Shown here: one piece after another, positions 12,376 to 22,656 of the stretch | How the letters are laid out: every line of letters starts with the position of its first letter | Numbering within the stretch: the stretch's first letter is position 1 | Source of the DNA: Obelidium mucronatum | Taxonomy: Eukaryota; Chytridiomycota; Chytridiomycetes; Chytridiales; Chytriomycetaceae | Length of the DNA stretch: 64,000 nucleotides | Direction of reading: 5' to 3' | Assembly: GCA_025765595.1 (NCBI GenBank) | Contig: JAIVFH010000070.1 | Span: forward strand, 1 to 64,000 | Translations under genes and position numbers: made by a program | The notes under the pieces: model-generated | Told to the model about the DNA's origin: nothing | What the model saw: only the letters and a program-made list of their open reading frames with translations | Database searches by the model: none

Positions 12376-13669
12376 ATGGAAAAAGTGATTCTGGCCGTGC
12401 ACACGCAGCTTTACGAGGTTCTCGGCGGCCGGCAGTTTCTCGTTCTTGTCTCAGCGTCGCGCGTTCTTGCGGCGTCGTTCGTGCGGCGGTTTGCGCTTGC
12501 GCACGTGCGCGTTGCGGTTCCGCAGCACACAACGCTGGCGCTCGTGCGCTCCGCCCTGGGCGCGTGCGCCCCTTGGGTGCGCCACGTGCGCATGACGCCA
12601 TCGCTGCAGTCTGCCGAGGCTCTCGAGGCTCTCGGCGCTGAGAATGCAGTGCGCGCGCTGGGAATGTTAGTGAGTCTGTTGGCTGCGCGGGCTTGAGCTC
12701 CGGGCACTGGATACTGGGCACTGGGCACTCAGAGACTAGACCGAGTTAACCAACCACCTGATTCTGCTACCAACTAGGTTTACGGCCCTGGCGTCGTTCG
12801 AGTACTCGTCGCCCGCCGCCCTAGGCCCGCTGGCGTTTCTGTCCTTGCTGCCCCACACCGTGTCCCACCTGGTCCTCCAGGAGGGAATGTACAACGCGTG
12901 CGGTCCAGACTTTGCCGTTCTGCAGTCGCTCCCGCAGCTCCAGACCCTAACCATCCGCTGTCGTCTCTTTTCGTCTCTAGCTCCTATTGCAGAAATGGCA
13001 AATCTAGTTACTTTGAAAGTCACGTATTCTTCTGCCAACGATCTGACACACATCCAGCATCTCGTCCATCTCAAAGACGTGACTCTCGACTCGTCACCCT
13101 TTTCGGTTATTGCCCCCCTCCATTCACACCTCGTGTCCTTTTCCGCCTGCTCCACGAACATTACAGACCTCACCCCACTTTCACAAAACTCGGCCGAATC
13201 TCTTGTGACTTTGCGCTTGCATTCCGTCAAGGCCCTCAATGACAGCAATTTGGTCGTTATTTGCTCCCAGTTCAGCCTCCTTCAACACTTGAATGTTTCT
13301 GAGACATCTGTTACGTCTCTCGCACCTATAGCCCAGCTATCACATCTCCAAACATTGGAAATTGCATTTTGCACGAAAGTTCAATTGCTTGACCCTCTTG
13401 CCAGCGCTTTCTCCCTCATGAAACTCAACGCACAAGGAACGGGCATCAAAAACATTTCCTGTTTGGCTGGTCTATACAATCTGCGCTTTTTAAATGTTTC
13501 TTGTACGCGTGTTTCGGATGTGTCCCCCGTTTCGCACTTTTCTTTGTTAGATTTGCGTTGGGGAAACCCTGATGAAGAAGATTCTGATGAGTATGGCGAC
13601 GCGGATGAGGATGATGAGGATGAGGAGGGTGAGGAGGGTGAGGAGGGTGAGGAGGGTGAGGATGATTGA
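12376..13669 (+). CDS. leucine-rich repeat protein with acidic tail
   Basis: Two exons, 12376-12665 and 12778-13669 (394 codons including stop). The donor GTTAGT in phase 2 and the acceptor CAACTAG join smoothly. The N-terminal 95 residues are Ala/Val/Leu-rich, encoded in a markedly GC-rich stretch. About residues 110-350 carry some ten irregular LRRs of the type LxxLxVSxTxVTxLxPIAxL, resembling bacterial surface-type LRRs rather than the plant-type repeats of the other two LRR genes here. The C-terminal 35 residues are almost all Asp/Glu/Gly with five GEE-like repeats. There is no signal peptide or membrane segment, so it is probably an intracellular binding protein; the partner is unknown. 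It converges on the MoxR gene with a 95-bp gap. Confidence 0.75.
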
Positions 13670-13764
13670 AATTGTTTTTTTTTTTTTTGATATTATTTAT
13701 TATTTGAAAAATGAACGAAAGAATGACAATTCAAGAAAAAATACCGTTTATTCAAAGAACTCTA

Positions 13765-15517
13765 TTATTGCGACGCTACAACTTCATAACAATTCTTATT
13801 CTCAAGGAACGTGGTCAGTGGTTGATCGCTGACAGCAAACAAATTAGCCGCTTTTTCCACCTCCGATCCAACATTATAGAACTGAAGTAGGGTGTAGGAC
13901 TGGTTTTGGCCATCTACTTTGGTTTCCTTTTCCATGCGCCATTTGAACAGATTTTTTCCTCGGAGAGAAAACGAAGCGTCAACCTTAGCGACTGTGGTAT
14001 TAAATTGTTTCTCGCCTGAGCTTTCTGCCAAACCATAAGCAACATATTTGTTTTCTTTGGAATTGTAGTTGAGTATATAGATTTCGTCACGCGTGTCTGA
14101 TGGTACAAAAATGACTGGGTGCTCACTTTCGCCAGATTTTAACGTGACTGAACGAAAAACATCCTTGAACCTAGTTGGCAACCATACATGCTCTTTCACA
14201 ACCCTTAAAAACGTCGTGCACTTCTCTGCATTTCCGTTTTTGCAATCATCCAAAAAACTGTCGCCAATAAATTCCACCACTCTGGTCTCCAAACGTTCCC
14301 ATTGGATTTTTGTTTTCCAAAACATGTACGATACTAGAAACACGTCGCTTTCGTGAACTGAGACTGAACCTTCTTTGGTCGACTCCACGTCAGATCTTGT
14401 ATATGCGACAACCTTCAACAGTTGAGACAAGAGAACAATTCCACGATCACTCAACCCTGTGCCTCCTTCCACGGCATAACTTGCAAATTCATCTAAAAAC
14501 TCTGATAGTGGTGGAGTTTGTTTTGAGAATCCTTGGGCAATGAAGGCGGTGAGATCGCCTATAATGAAGCTTTGAATGTTCTGGGGGATTTTAACCTTTT
14601 TTGTCAAAGCCGCCTTCTTCAGCTTTTCAAATTCTTCAATTGTCAGCCTGGATTCTAATTTCAGCGTTAATAGTAGTGCGAAACCCTTTTGGATTTTTAC
14701 CATTGGTTTGAGTCTGTTGTGTGGATGCCAAGTTGGTGGCAGCCGCGTCCAGTTTAGCCGCAAGATCATTGATTGCTTTCATTATGTTTTCTGGTGTGAC
14801 ATCAGTTTTTTTAACCATTTTCTGGGCCAGGGACTTTTGGGCATGCATCAGGACTTTGTCCAAATCCCTCTTTGACTGTTCCACCGCAGACGAGGCATTT
14901 CGTTGGGGGAGTACGATTGTCTTTGATTCATACTTAAGGTCAAACAGTTGTTGGCGTTGTTCCTTTGGCAAGGTGTCGACAAAAACACGCAAGTTGAATC
15001 TGTCCATCAACGCGCCTTGATCAGATTCAAGTGGAATCTCATTACTTGCCGCCACAACAGTTCTTAGTGGTAAATCAACAATCTCGGTTCCATTTTTATA
15101 AGTTCTTTCGTTTAGGATAGTGAGGAGTGCCGAAAGAACTCCTTTGCTGGCTTTGAAGATTTCGTCAAGAAATCCAAACTCCACGTCAGGAAGCATGCCA
15201 TCTAGTTTTCGTTTGAACACTCCTTTTTGAAGTTGATCAATGTCGACAGAACCCACGACATCCTCCAGCGAGCTTGAGGAGTGCAGGGTGTTTTCGAAAA
15301 ACTCCAACTTGGTCGTCTTTTGGATCGTGTGGCAGATCATGCTTTTTCCTGTTCCCGGAGGCCCAAACAATAGAATATTTGAGCCGTGTAGAAGGGCTAA
15401 AATGATCAACTTGAGGGGTTCTTCGCGCCCTTTGATTCCGGACTTGTCGGGATCTGTCACGTGGCTTATGATCTCGCGCAGCTTCAGGAATGGCGTTTTT
15501 GAATTGGTTGTCTGCAT
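13765..15517 (-). CDS. MoxR/RavA-like AAA+ ATPase
   Basis: Two exons, 15517-14701 and 14654-13765, separated by a 46-bp intron (569 codons including stop). Visible motifs: Walker A GPPGTGKS, Walker B FGFLDEIF, sensor 1 VVAASNE and the arginine finger in LMDRF, in MoxR order and spacing. The N-terminal segment (GREEPLKLIILALLHG) matches the RavA-type start of the module. After the lid the protein has about 300 residues I do not recognise. MoxR ATPases usually remodel partner proteins, often with a VWA protein; no VWA domain is in the window. MoxR is mainly bacterial, so transfer is possible. An upstream in-frame ATG at 15580 would add 21 residues. Confidence 0.85.
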
Positions 15518-15991
15518 TTGTTTTTGGTTAATGGATCGAAGCAGATATGAGATGGAAGTGAAGGGAAGAGGAATCACCATTTGCGACAGACTTTTTGGAG
15601 GCGATTCCAATTCACAATTCGACAGAAGAGAAACATAAACAGAAACGAACTTTAAGAAAGAGAGAGGCAGAATACGAACATAGAAGTAAAGTGTACCACG
15701 GATTAACAATACTTTGTGATTGGTCTACTACTCATTTTGGACATGGAGGCCTATTGAAAAAACGAAATATTGGGGTAATTCTGTGTTTATTGAACAATGT
15801 GCATAAAATAACATGTTTTCCTTTATTTGAACTCCCTAAAGTTGTCAAGAAAGATAGGAAATCTTTGAGCCATAACATGGTACGTCATTCTTCAATCAAA
15901 TTCTCGATATCAGTTATCATGGAATTCCTGCAATACAATCAGAAGAAGTTTTATCCTAACGCATTAAAAGACTTACTTTGTACACAATTCT
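15518..15991. other. intergenic stretch
   Basis: AT-rich. An ORF-sized run at 15595-16059 on the plus strand overlaps the LRR gene antisense and has no recognisable content. Nothing else seen. Confidence 0.5.
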
Positions 15992-18626
15992 TTAATGGAT
16001 TCTGGAATTTTGGCCTCCAGACGGTTTGCTCGACAAGTAACTATAGTAACAGAGCGTGAGATGGAAATCGTTCATGCTTAAAATCAAATCTTACAGAGTT
16101 TCCAATTTTGCCAGTTCTCCAATCGCAACTGGAATATTCCCAGACAGTCGGTTGTAAGACAAGTTCCTAAAGTATCAACGAGGGGTCAACAATAATTAAA
16201 TCGGCCATGCTTAAAACCAATCTTACAAATCTTTCAAATATTTCAGTTTAATAATAGAATCTGGAATCTCGCCAACGAGGGTGTTGTTAGAAAACGACCT
16301 ACAGTATTAACGAGGGTGAACATGATGGAAATCGTTCATGCTTAAAATCAAATCTTACAGAATTTCCAATTTTTCCAGTTCTCCAATCTCAACTGGAATA
16401 TTCTCAGACAGTCGGTTGTAAGACAAGTTCCTAAAGTATCAACGAGGGGTCAACAATAATTAAATCGGCCATGCTTAAAACCAATCTTACAAATCTTTCA
16501 AATATTTCAGTTTAATAATAGAATCTGGAATCTCGCCAACGAGGGTGTTGTTAGAAAACGACCTACAGTATTAACGAGGGTGAACAAGATGGAAATCGTT
16601 CATGCTTAAAATCAAATCTTACAGAATTTCCAATTTTTCCAGTTCTCCAATCTCAACTGGAATATTCCCAGACAGTCGGTTGTAAGACAAGTTCCTAAAG
16701 TATCAACGAGGGGTCAACAACAATTAAATCGGTCATGCTTAAAACAAAATCTTACAAATCTTTCAAATTTTTCAGTTTACTAATAGAATCTGGAATCTCG
16801 CCAACGAGGGTGTTGTTAGAAAACGACCTACAGTATTAACGAGGGTGAACATGATGGAAATCGTTCATGCTTAAAATCAAATCTTACAGAATTTCCAATT
16901 TTTCCAGTTCTCCAATCTCAACTGGAATATTCTCAGACAGTCGGTTGTAAGACAAGTTCCTAAAGTATCAACGAGGGGTCAACAATAATTAAATCGGCCA
17001 TGCTTAAAACCAATCTTACAAATCTTTCAAATATTTCAGTTTAATAATAGAATCTGGAATCTCGCCAACGAGGGTGTTGTTAGAAAACGACCTACAGTAT
17101 TAACGAGGGTGAACAAGATGGAAATCGTTCATGCTTAAAATCAAATCTTACAGAATTTCCAATTTTTCCAGTTCTCCAATCTCAACTGGAATATTCCCAG
17201 ACAGTCGGTTGTAAGACAAGTTCCTAAAGTATCAACGAGGGGTCAACAACAATTAAATCGGTCATGCTTAAAACAAAATCTTACAAAAATTTCAAATTTT
17301 TCAGTTTACTAATAGAATCTGGAATCTCGCCAGTGAGTGGGTTCTTAGACAACGACCTTCAGTATTAACGAGGGCTAAGGAAAATGGAAATCGGCCGTAC
17401 TTTAAACGACATCTTACAGTTCTATCAGATTTTCTAGACCCCAAATGGAGTGTGGAATCGCGCCAGTCAGGGTGTTCTTAGAAAACAACCTGCAGTATTA
17501 ACGAGGGTGAACATGATGGAAATCGTTCATGCTTAAAATCAAATCTTACAGAGTTTCCAATTTTGCCAGTTCTCCAATCGCAACTGGAATATTCCCAGAC
17601 AGTCGGTTGTAAGACAAGTTCCTAAAGTATCAACGAGGGGTGAACAAGATGGAAATCGGTTGTGCTTAAAACTAAAACGTACCAATTTTTCAAATTTTTC
17701 AGTTTAATAATAGATTCTGGAATAGCGCCAGCGAGGGTGTTGTTAGACAAATTCCTAGAGTATTAACGAGGTTAAACATAATGGAAATCGTTCATGCTTA
17801 CAATCAAATCTTACAGAGTTTTCAAACTTATCAGTTCTCCAATCGCAACTGGAATTTTTCCAGACAGTTGGTTGTTAGACAAGTTCCTAAAGTATCAACA
17901 CGAGTGAGCAAGATGGAAATCGGTCGTGCTTAAAACTAAAACTTACAGAGTTTTCAAACTTATCAGTTCTCCAATTGATTTTGGAATCGCGCCAGTGAGG
18001 GTAATGTTCAACAAGGCCCTGAAGAATCAACGAGGGGTAAACAAGATGTAACATGCTTAAACGAATATTACAGATAAGTCAAATTCGTCAGTTTCCGAAT
18101 CGAGAACGGAATCGGACCAGTCAGGTTTGGATTATGTAAAGCCCTCGTGTTTTGAATGTTAAGATCAATTTTGCAGTGTCTTCACTCACAATGTGTTGTC
18201 ACGGATGAACTTCTGGAAAATTCGAAACCTTTTTGTGTCATTGACGAGTCGGAGTTGGAGCATTTCGACTATGTATGACGCCGCTGTTTCCGGAAGCAAA
18301 GCGGACTTGTTGGTGCAGTCAACAACAAGGCGCTGGTCCCATTCGGCGTTGGGTTTAAAACCATTCCCCATCAAGGCAATAACAGCAATATTTTCGCCTG
18401 GAACCTTGTCGTCTGTGTTGCCCACACACCAGACAACTAGATCGTATTCTGAATCTTCATGTAATCCTTTGACACACTCTGCTCGTCCATTGAGTGCTAC
18501 TTTCAAACGGCCAACAAGATAGGTCGGATTGATTGTGTGGGTTTCGTCCATCTCGCTGGCATCAAAGACGGCAATAGTTGGTTGCCTGTTGGGCTCTGTG
18601 ACTTCAGGTGCTGAGTCGTTTGTCAT
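15992..18626 (-). CDS. LRR protein encoded by an exon array, unknown N-terminal domain
   Basis: Exon 1 (18626-18190) encodes 145 residues with an alternating alpha/beta look (TIAVFDASEMD, YDLVVWCVGN, IAVIALMGNG, LVVDCTNKS), perhaps a Rossmann-like or TIR-like signalling domain, not identifiable by eye. Then 16 exons of 72 bp follow, all in phase 2, each coding one 24-residue plant-type LRR (for example LNLSYNRLSENIPVEIGELE), and a 49-bp last exon ending at a TAA. Sum 1,638 bp, 546 codons with stop, frame closes. Introns are about 60 bp and nearly identical to each other. The last exon looks like an LRR shifted by one base, so the C-terminus may be truncated. The gene may start further upstream (see the 79-codon ORF at 18623-18862). 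Confidence 0.78.
16095..18143 (-). repeat. tandem array of 16 LRR exon-intron units (about 132 bp)
   Basis: Each unit is a 72-bp exon plus a roughly 60-bp intron. From 16095 to about 17360 two subtypes alternate (A: exon reading NLSYNRLS..., B: exon reading SFSNNTLVGE...). A 528-bp block of four units starting near 16320 is repeated almost perfectly starting near 16848. Units nearer the gene's 5' end (17400-18143) are more divergent. Confidence 0.92.
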
Positions 18627-18862
18627 TTTGGGAAACTGTGATATTTCGTTGATGAGGGAGAGAATCCCGCCACTGAGTCTAATCCCGCCAAACGATTTTT
18701 TTCAACGTCCCCTAATAAGATTCGAAGTATAAACTTCGTTTCACCATCATGAGCCATCATGATGTCCCTTTTGTCGCCAGTACCCACCATGACAAATTCT
18801 TTTATCAATAAGACCGACCGTATTGGCGTCATAACTTGTTCTACAGTATACTGCCGTGACAT
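18623..18862 (-). CDS. small ORF or first exon of the LRR-array gene
   Basis: 79 codons starting MSRQYTVEQVMTPIRS. The pattern SVLLIKEF...GDKRDIMMAHDGETKFILRILL vaguely recalls an OB-fold of the RPA70 N-terminal type, but this is weak. A GTGGCG...CACAG intron of about 42 bp would splice it in frame just ahead of the ATG at 18626, extending that protein by about 65 residues. It may equally be a separate small gene. Confidence 0.4.
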   Translation of the reverse strand: MSRQYTVEQVMTPIRSVLLIKEFVMVGTGDKRDIMMAHDGETKFILRILLGDVEKNRLAGLDSVAGFSPSSTKYHSFPK

Positions 18863-19101
18863 TCTTTAATATTCTTTAAGCAGTTTGGGGTCGGAGTTTG
18901 GACGACGAAAAATACAAGAGGAGAAGAGAAATTACGCAAAACATACATGACTCTGATAAAAAAAAGCCATATAACGGGAGGGAGAGAGAGAGAGAGTATA
19001 TATAAAATTTAAAAAAAAATGAATGAAAATATTGTGTATAAATAAAAAGAATAGATGATGAGAGAGTCTCGATTAAGAGTGAGAGAGGGAGACAAGAGCA
19101 T
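18863..19101. other. short spacer with GA-rich runs
   Basis: Contains gagagagagag and AT-rich runs; probably promoter of the LRR gene on one side and 3' end of the RING gene on the other. No gene seen. Confidence 0.4.
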
Positions 19102-20077
19102 TTATACGGGACCCATTGACCGCGTTACTCTGATTGACGCACGAGCCTTTGAGCGAGTGATGCGTGGTTCCACGACTTGTTGAACCTTTTCCTTCTTTGC
19201 TTTCACGACTTTTTGGCTATCGACATTGTTGCCTTCATCAACTTCATCTTCATCTTCATTGTTATCAGTGACACTATCGGTAGAGACATCCTCGCCATTG
19301 TCTGACAGATCGCAAACAACCATGATGGAATCATCGTCGGAAGTGGAGGATTGTGAGCTCGAGCTTGAGTGTGAGAGTGAATGTGAATGTGAATGGGAAT
19401 GTGAATGTGAGTGTGAGTGTGGGTGTGAGTCTGAATGTGAGTGTGAGTGTGATTGGGAGAGTGAGCGACGAAGGATTCTCGAAGATTTGCGGAGTTGTTG
19501 ATTTTGTTGGAGCAAGTGACTTTGCTGCTGACTTTGCTGCTTCGAATGCGACTGGGAGAGGCGAATGCGGCTGCTCTGGCGCAGATTCTTTTTGCTGTTC
19601 TTTTTGTGCGGCAGAGAGTTTGAGATTGCGGACAGATTGAAGACTGCCTGCGACTTTGGCGACGGCGTCGACGAGGTTGAGTTGTTTGAGTTGTTGTTGT
19701 TGTCGTTGTTGGCTTTGCCCCGAGACACACTCCGAGACACAGTCCGCGCCGCGCCTTGAGCCGCCGCCGCCCGCTCCGCCGCCGCCAGCAGCGCTTCGTC
19801 GACGAGGTGGCCGGCGTTGCGCCGCAGCGACGCCAGGATGCGGTGGCGGCACACGGGGCACAGCGCGCCGTTGGGCGTCAGTCTGTTTGGGGTGTTTGTT
19901 TGTTTGTTTCGCTGTGTGAGTGCGGGCGAGGGACAGGCAGACGACTCACTCGAGCATGCTGTCCAGACACGTGCGGCACATGGCGTGCTGGCAGTCAAAC
20001 TTGACGGGAAGCACATCGTCGGACCGCGAGTAGTCGCTGAAGCAGACGGGACAGGCAAACGTTGTTCCCGACAGCAT
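19102..20077 (-). CDS. RING-finger protein (putative E3 ubiquitin ligase)
   Basis: Exons 20077-19950 and 19882-19102 (303 codons with stop), 67-bp intron inside the RING. The N-terminal 60 residues form a C3HC4 RING: CPVC, then CQHAMCRTC, then CPVCRH after the intron. RING fingers recruit E2 enzymes for ubiquitin transfer. The rest is low complexity: an Ala-rich helix, an Asn run, Gln-rich segments, about 30 residues of alternating Ser-His, an acidic stretch, and a basic end (RITRSKARASIRVTRS) that could be nuclear. The His-Ser run is encoded by a gtgtgagtgt-type DNA repeat, so its length is likely to vary between strains. Confidence 0.85.
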
Positions 20078-20162
20078 GCTGCGATTTTGTTTTTTGTTTT
20101 TTATTCTTTTTATTTTTTTGATTTATTGTTATTTTATCCCCCTTCAATATTCACATTAATTT

Positions 20163-21003
20163 TTACTGCTTTGCCAGCGGTTCCGCTGTGGCGTGATAAT
20201 GGCTTCCTTCATGTTTCATATAAGACAAGAAAGCTGTATCAACAAAAAGAGAATGAGTATGTGTCCAACTTGAACGTCAAAGAAATAATATACACACCAT
20301 TCCATCCAATATTAAATGCATTGACAAACTGAGGCTGGAAATGCACTGGAATAAACCGAAAATTGATGAGCTGAATCGGAGTCCAGATCAATATATCGGT
20401 GACATAGGTCACTCCAAAATCGGCTTTTAGATGAAGCCATGCATCCTTCAAGGAAGTGCCAGACATTGTATGCGTCGACAAGAAAAAGAGAGACAAATAC
20501 GGTGGTTCAAATATAAAGTTATCCGCCGCAACTTGGGGGGGGGGGGTTTGTATTGTTTTGTGTTGGAAGAGGTAAGTTCAACGACAGGTACAAAACAACA
20601 AACCTTTCGTTAATGCAACATTCCACACCATTTGTCGTTTCGATACATCCAAAACAGCTTTCCCAGACCTCCGAAGAATCCACTTCGTCAACAACGGTTC
20701 CACCACCTTGTCAAGAGTCTTGTACCAAACAGTATACAATGGTCCCGCAATAAAGAATCCATAAGTCGACATTGTCAACACCCGTTTCCAATCAATGCAA
20801 GAGTCTTTTGGTTTCTCTTTCGGTGACATTAAGCTGCTGTTGCTGTTATTGTTGTTGGATTCAATCTTGGCCTGCGAATGCGATATCTTTTGACTCAAGA
20901 TATCACCAGCTGTCCACAACAGTCCGGCTACTAGACATTGTGATCCCAACGGATACTTTTTGACGAAACGTGTATAGCCTCCAAATGCGCGAGCAAAGGA
21001 CAT
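20163..21003 (-). CDS. Mpv17/PMP22 family membrane protein
   Basis: Three exons (21003-20604, 20531-20298, 20233-20163; 235 codons with stop). The family pattern is visible: an N-terminal YxxxLxxxPLxxQ-like start, GDxxxQ as GDILSQKI, the GPLxxxWYKxLD motif, and the C-terminal WTPxQLxNFxxxPxxxQ...WNxFLSY. Four membrane segments are expected. Members sit in the inner mitochondrial, vacuolar or peroxisomal membrane (Mpv17, Sym1, PMP22). There is an Asn/Ser-rich insertion at about residues 48-62. Intron 1 carries an 11-base C run as its pyrimidine tract. It is divergently arranged with the dihydrouridine synthase gene, 204 bp apart. Confidence 0.9.
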
Positions 21004-21207
21004 TTGTTTCTATTTTTGAGTTTCTTTTTTTGTTTTTTTTTTGGTGACTTTGCAAGACTATAAAAAGAACACGTTGCATCAATAGATTCGGACTTCCATA
21101 TTATGAAAAACTTTTTTCCAGGAGATAAATACATATCGATTCAAATTCAACATCTTTTCTTATTTTTTTTAAAATATATTAATAAATAAAAAAAAAAACA
21201 TTACATA

Positions 21208-21913
21208 ATGCAACCTCACTACACATCAGTCCTCGACAAGTTGGCCGAAAGAAAGGAGACTGGCTCATACCTTCGAATAGGCGGACCAATGGTACGATAC
21301 TCGAAAGTAGCATTCCGAGAAACCTGTAGATTGTAAGTGTTGAGGGAGTCAAAGTAGTTGCAAGTTTCAAACCAACCCATACAACAACAACAAAAACAAC
21401 AACAACGATAACCAGATACGACACTGACGTCTCCTACACACCAATGATTCTATCAGACGTGTTCAAATACTCTGACATTGCCCGAACCACCGAGTTCAGA
21501 ACCAACACCGCCGATAACCCAGTAGTTGTCCAATTTGCCGCCAGCAACGCTCAAGATCTAACTGACGCGATTGGCCTCGTTGCTCCGTATTGCTCGGGAA
21601 TCAACCTCAACTGCGGATGTCCACAAAAGTGGGCGATTGGGGAAGGGATTGGGTGTGCGTTGATGGAGCAGCCGGATCTTGTGGCTGGGATGGTTAAAGA
21701 GGCGCAAAGAAAGATTAGAGAGACTGGTGTCACGTTGGCGGATGGTGTTACGCCGCCGACTTTTTCAATCAAGATTCGAGTTCACGATGACATAAGAAAG
21801 ACTGTGGATTATGTAAAGAAGGCGGAAGCAGCTGGAGGTGATTTTTAGTTTTATGTTTATTCTTGTGTTGTTGCTTCGCTTTCTTTCGTCGCTTTGTCTT
21901 TTTCCTTCCTTCT

Positions 21914-21950
<37 letters not shown>

Positions 21951-22464
21951 AACCAAAAACATATTCAACACAGTTGACTACATCACCGTCCACGGCCGAA
22001 CACGGAAACAACGAAGCTCAGAACCCGTAAACATTGAAGCCATCAAAACAATCAAAGAACAAGCTTCCGTCCCTATATTCGCCAACGGCGACATATTCTC
22101 TCTCCAAGACGCCAACGAAATTGTCCGCGAAACCGGTGTAGACGGTGTAATGGCTGCACGCGGGCTACTAGAAAACCCAGCCCTCTTTGCAGGCTTCAAA
22201 ACAACACCGATCCACGCTGTCGAAGCATACACGCGCTTTGCACTTGGTTATGGAACAAATTACTTTGTCATGCATCATCACTTGATGATGATGACGGAAA
22301 AGAGTATGACGAGGATGGAGAAGAAGTTGTTTAATTCTTTGCCGTCGTCGGCGGCGATTGTTGATTATTTGGAGGAAAACTATGGAATCGAATTTTCAAC
22401 GCGGCCGGATTGGCCGTGGAATCGCGTGTCGAATCAAGAGTTTCGGGAAGGGTTGTTGTTGTGA
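21208..22464 (+). CDS. DUS4: tRNA-dihydrouridine synthase, Dus4 type
   Basis: Exons 21208-21332, 21416-21837 and 21974-22464 (346 codons with stop), phases consistent. The flavoenzyme reduces uridines in the tRNA D-loop, with Dus4 acting at U20a/U20b. Motifs: GGPMVRYSKVAFR at the start, YTPMI, VQFAASNA, LNCGCPQ with the catalytic Cys, IKIRVH, VHGRTR, IFANGDI and AARGLLENP. The Dus4 assignment rests on the GxPMVRYSK/YTPMI start and the short length. Intron 2 contains a T run of about 30 bases. Normal for the family, with no oddities in the coding sequence. Confidence 0.92.
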
Positions 22465-22656
22465 AGGAAACAAAAAAAAAAAGGTATTCGGTTTCCGAGG
22501 GTTGAAGATTGAAATATAAAAGTAAGTGCCAGAAAGCTTTAATGAAAAGTTGGTGTGCAAGCATTGAGTAGATCCGAGGTTTTCCGAATCTTCTCTTTAT
22601 TATAAGTATTTTAATTTGTACAGATCGAAAAAGAAGAAAAAAAAAAGAAGCAAGAG

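Noticed and set aside
12324..12728. Several overlapping frames in the GC-rich block (both strands)
   Set aside because: High GC removes stops; only the plus-strand frame from 12376 splices onto the LRR exon.
16095..18143. Regular repeat-spacer pattern that resembles a CRISPR array
   Set aside because: The repeats are 72-bp coding exons with GT-AG introns between them; eukaryotic context and conserved LRR coding.
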